Of a DNA stretch of 64,000 nucleotides, positions 61,935 through 64,000 are shown piece by piece (the stretch's first letter is position 1; each line of letters starts with the position of its first letter). Source of the stretch: Paludibacteraceae bacterium (lineage in GTDB: Bacteria; Bacteroidota; Bacteroidia; Bacteroidales; Paludibacteraceae). The DNA lies in contig JAFSQL010000005.1 in the NCBI GenBank assembly GCA_017446585.1, forward strand, positions 1 through 64,000, in the 5' to 3' direction. The position numbers and the translations under genes are program-made. The notes under the pieces are model-generated. The model made no database searches and was not told where the DNA came from. It saw nothing but the letters and a program-made list of their open reading frames with translations.

Positions 61935-62885
61935 ATGCGAACATTTACGAACGTGAAGGACTTGGGCAATCTGAAAGCCGCCGTAGCCGAGGCGTTGGAG
62001 GTGAAGAAGAACCGATATGCCTACAAGAATCTGGGAGAGAACAAAACGGCGTTGTTGGTGTTTTTCAACAACAGTTTGAGAACGCGTCTATCAACGCAGA
62101 AGGCGGCGATGAACTTGGGCATGAACGTGATGGTGTTGGACGTGAACCAAGGGGCGTGGAAGTTAGAGACGGAGCGCGGCGTGGTGATGGACGGCGACAA
62201 GAGCGAACACCTGCTGGAAGCCATTCCTGTAATGGGCAACTTCTGTGACGTGATAGGCGTTCGTTCGTTCGCACGTTTTGAGGACAAGGACTTTGACTAT
62301 CAGGAAACCATTTTGAACCAATTCATACACTTGTCGGGTCGTCCGGTGTTCTCGATGGAGAGTGGCACGGTGCATCCGTTGCAGGCTTTCGCGGACTTGA
62401 TCACGATAGAGGAATATAAGGAGCGCGAGCGTCCGAAGGTAGTTCTGACGTGGGCTCCGCATCCAAGGGCACTGCCTCAGGCCGTCCCGAACTCGTTCGC
62501 AGACTTCATGAACGAGGCTGATGTTGAGTTTGTGATTACGTGTCCGAAGGGTTACGAATTGGCACCGCAGTTCGCCCGCAACGCGAGGGTGGAGTATGAT
62601 CAGGACAAGGCGTTTGAGGGGGCGGACTTTATCTACGCCAAGAACTGGTCGGCATACGCAGACCCGAACTACGGCAAGATACTGTCGAAGGACATGAGTT
62701 GGATGGTGACGGAGGAGAAGATGGCGTTGACGAACAACGCTCACTTCATGCACTGCCTGCCAGTGAGAAGAAACATGATCATGACGGACGACGTGATAGA
62801 GAGCGAGCGTAGCCTCGTGATTCAAGAAGCCGCCAACAGGGAGATTTCGGCACAGGTGGTGTTGAAACGCATTCTTGAGGATTAG
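61935..62885 (+). CDS. argF': N-succinylornithine carbamoyltransferase
   Basis: 316 residues, closely matching the Bacteroides type (recalled, not aligned). The carbamoyl-phosphate motif is 'FFNNSLRTRLSTQKAAMNLGMN', and 'FMHCLPVRRNMIMTDDVIES' is the C-terminal signature; 'GRPVFSMESGTVHPLQAFADL' carries the ornithine-side residues. Residue 90 is Ser, where Bacteroides fragilis has Pro and acetylornithine enzymes have Glu; published changes of that Glu to Pro or Ser favour succinylornithine. It therefore probably works in the succinylated arginine pathway. Confidence 0.88.
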   Translation: MRTFTNVKDLGNLKAAVAEALEVKKNRYAYKNLGENKTALLVFFNNSLRTRLSTQKAAMNLGMNVMVLDVNQGAWKLETERGVVMDGDKSEHLLEAIPVMGNFCDVIGVRSFARFEDKDFDYQETILNQFIHLSGRPVFSMESGTVHPLQAFADLITIEEYKERERPKVVLTWAPHPRALPQAVPNSFADFMNEADVEFVITCPKGYELAPQFARNARVEYDQDKAFEGADFIYAKNWSAYADPNYGKILSKDMSWMVTEEKMALTNNAHFMHCLPVRRNMIMTDDVIESERSLVIQEAANREISAQVVLKRILED

Positions 62886-62921
62886 TTGAGAGTTAAATAA
62901 GAATAAAAGGCATATAGTTTA

Positions 62922-64000
62922 ATGGAAAAAAAGATGACGAAGATAATCGCAAGCGTGAGCGACTTGCGATGTGACGTGGAGTTTATTCGCTCGCTGTATG
63001 AAGCAGGAATGAACGTGGTGCGCATGAACACGGCGCACATTGAGGATGAGGGTTTCCTGCGCGTGATAGCGAACACGCGCGCCGTGTCGAAGGACATAGC
63101 CATCATGGTAGATACGAAAGGTCCGGAAATCCGCACGACAAAGACCGAGACGGGCGAGGGCTTGAAGATGGTGGCTGGCAGACGGACGAAGATAGTGGGC
63201 AATCCTGACCAATTGACTTCGGAGGAGTGCATAGCGGTGTCGTACAAGAAGATAGCCGAGGACCTGAACGTGGGTGACAGCCTGCTGCTTGACGACGGCG
63301 AGATAGAGATCAAGGTGGTGGAGAAGTTGAGCGACGCGTTGATAGGTGAGGTGCAGAACGACGGTGTGCTGGGTTCGCGCAAGAGCGTGAACGTTCCGGG
63401 CGTGCGCATCAACCTGCCGTCGGTGACGGGCAAGGACTTGCACTTCTTGAAGATGGCGATAGAGAACGACGTGGACTTCATAGCCCACAGCTTCGTGCGG
63501 AACAAGGAGGACGTGGCGGAGATTCAGAAAATACTTGACGAGTACAACAGTGACATCAAGATCATAGCGAAGATAGAGAACCAGGAGGGCGTGGACAAGA
63601 TAGACGAGATATTGAACGTGGCATATGGCGTGATGGTGGCTCGCGGTGACTTGGGCATCGAGGTGCCGCAGGAGAAGATTCCGGGCATACAACGCGCCAT
63701 CATTCGTCGTGCCGTGCGTCACAAGAAGCCGGTCATCGTGGCGACACAGATGTTGCAGTCGATGATAGAGAATCCGCGTCCGACGCGCGCTGAGGTGACG
63801 GACGTGGCGAACGCCATCTACTATCGTACAGACGCCATCATGTTGAGCGGCGAGACGGCGTACGGAAAATATCCGGTGGAGGCGGTGAGGACGATGGCGA
63901 AGATAGCTAAGGAGGCAGAGTTGAGCAAGGTGCGCGAGAATGACATCAAGGTGACGTTTGAACCAGAGGAGCACGACACGACGATGTTCCTTGCGGAGAC
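62922..64000 (+). CDS. pyk: Pyruvate kinase, 3' end outside window
   Basis: The frame starts at ATG 62922 and is open to the right edge (359 full codons). '[37 protein letters not shown]' is the N-terminus, with 'RMNTAH' replacing the usual RLNFSHG, a Bacteroidales feature. '[11 protein letters not shown]', '[17 protein letters not shown]' (catalytic Lys/Glu), '[13 protein letters not shown]', '[30 protein letters not shown]' and '[19 protein letters not shown]' follow. It makes ATP from phosphoenolpyruvate. The C-terminal regulatory domain is not covered. It is 36 bp after argF'. Confidence 0.95.
   Translation, partial: MEKKMTKIIASVSDLRCDVEFIRSLYEAGMNVVRMNTAHIEDEGFLRVIANTRAVSKDIAIMVDTKGPEIRTTKTETGEGLKMVAGRRTKIVGNPDQLTSEECIAVSYKKIAEDLNVGDSLLLDDGEIEIKVVEKLSDALIGEVQNDGVLGSRKSVNVPGVRINLPSVTGKDLHFLKMAIENDVDFIAHSFVRNKEDVAEIQKILDEYNSDIKIIAKIENQEGVDKIDEILNVAYGVMVARGDLGIEVPQEKIPGIQRAIIRRAVRHKKPVIVATQMLQSMIENPRPTRAEVTDVANAIYYRTDAIMLSGETAYGKYPVEAVRTMAKIAKEAELSKVRENDIKVTFEPEEHDTTMFLAE

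Noticed and set aside
62919-63974. 351-codon minus-strand frame opposite pyruvate kinase
   Set aside because: Pyruvate kinase motifs run without interruption on the plus strand to the window edge.

Overview
The window is chromosomal DNA of a Bacteroidales-type bacterium (phylum Bacteroidota). Four things point there. Many genes start just downstream of the Bacteroidota -7 box TAnnTTTG. A PorZ-like type IX secretion protein is present. Proteins match phylum-typical families: DUF4292, an EnvC-like LytM protein, ParE, an ArgF'-type N-succinylornithine carbamoyltransferase and KorAB. Shine-Dalgarno sequences are mostly absent. The genus cannot be settled from the sequence alone. Most of the window is core housekeeping DNA. 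Accessory character is confined to 1-1.75 kb, 28.9-30.9 kb and 54.3-57.4 kb.

Layout. 1-1.75 kb: the 5' part of a secreted FN3-like protein, a small unknown gene and a promoter/leader element that recurs at 55.3 kb. 1.86-5.5 kb (+): purD, a glycosyltransferase and two half-size chromate transporters. 14.5-5.5 kb (-): one tight eight-gene operon (sirtuin, aroB, dut, TPR protein, DUF4292 protein, EnvC-like protein, rdgB, porZ-like). 22.1-14.6 kb (-): prenyl synthase, unknown protein, NlpC/P60-LysM hydrolase, then a TolC/MacA/MacB efflux set. 22.4-28.2 kb (+): two exported proteins, parE, rsmA, corA and a lipoprotein. 28.2-35.6 kb (-): HIT protein, a T9SS-cargo-like protein, a sigma-54 activator without HTH, an LtaS-like enzyme, and gdhA broken by an in-frame amber codon. 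35.8-36.8 kb: two tRNAs around recO. 36.85-42.9 kb (+): rpsT, radC, flippase-like protein, acyltransferase, serine acetyltransferase and an RlmL-like methyltransferase with a long pentapeptide-repeat tail. 42.9-50.6 kb (-): prmC, tyrS, terC, acyl-CoA ligase, rnc, fabF, acpP. 50.8-54.3 kb: purN, then korB/korA. 54.4-57.4 kb: gene-poor accessory stretch with a truncated secreted protein, the second leader copy, a small HTH protein and an unknown protein. 57.4-64 kb: amidase and aroQ head to head with a 1-bp gap, a membrane glycosyltransferase, proA, an unknown protein, argF' and the start of pyruvate kinase.

The most unusual signal is a cassette present twice, 54 kb apart. It holds a TAnnTTTG promoter, a perfect 10-bp inverted repeat, a G7/G8 tract, a terminator-like hairpin with U-tract, and then an identical 32-bp block over the start codon of two secreted proteins whose mature parts are unrelated. 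In one copy a small gene with a strong Shine-Dalgarno sequence lies between leader and signal peptide. This could be a transcription-attenuating leader, a small-RNA gene family, or a reusable expression/secretion module. Other points for a second look are the gdhA nonsense codon, the KFGDR/KFGEG tail, the 1-bp divergent gene pair and the activator without a DNA-binding domain.
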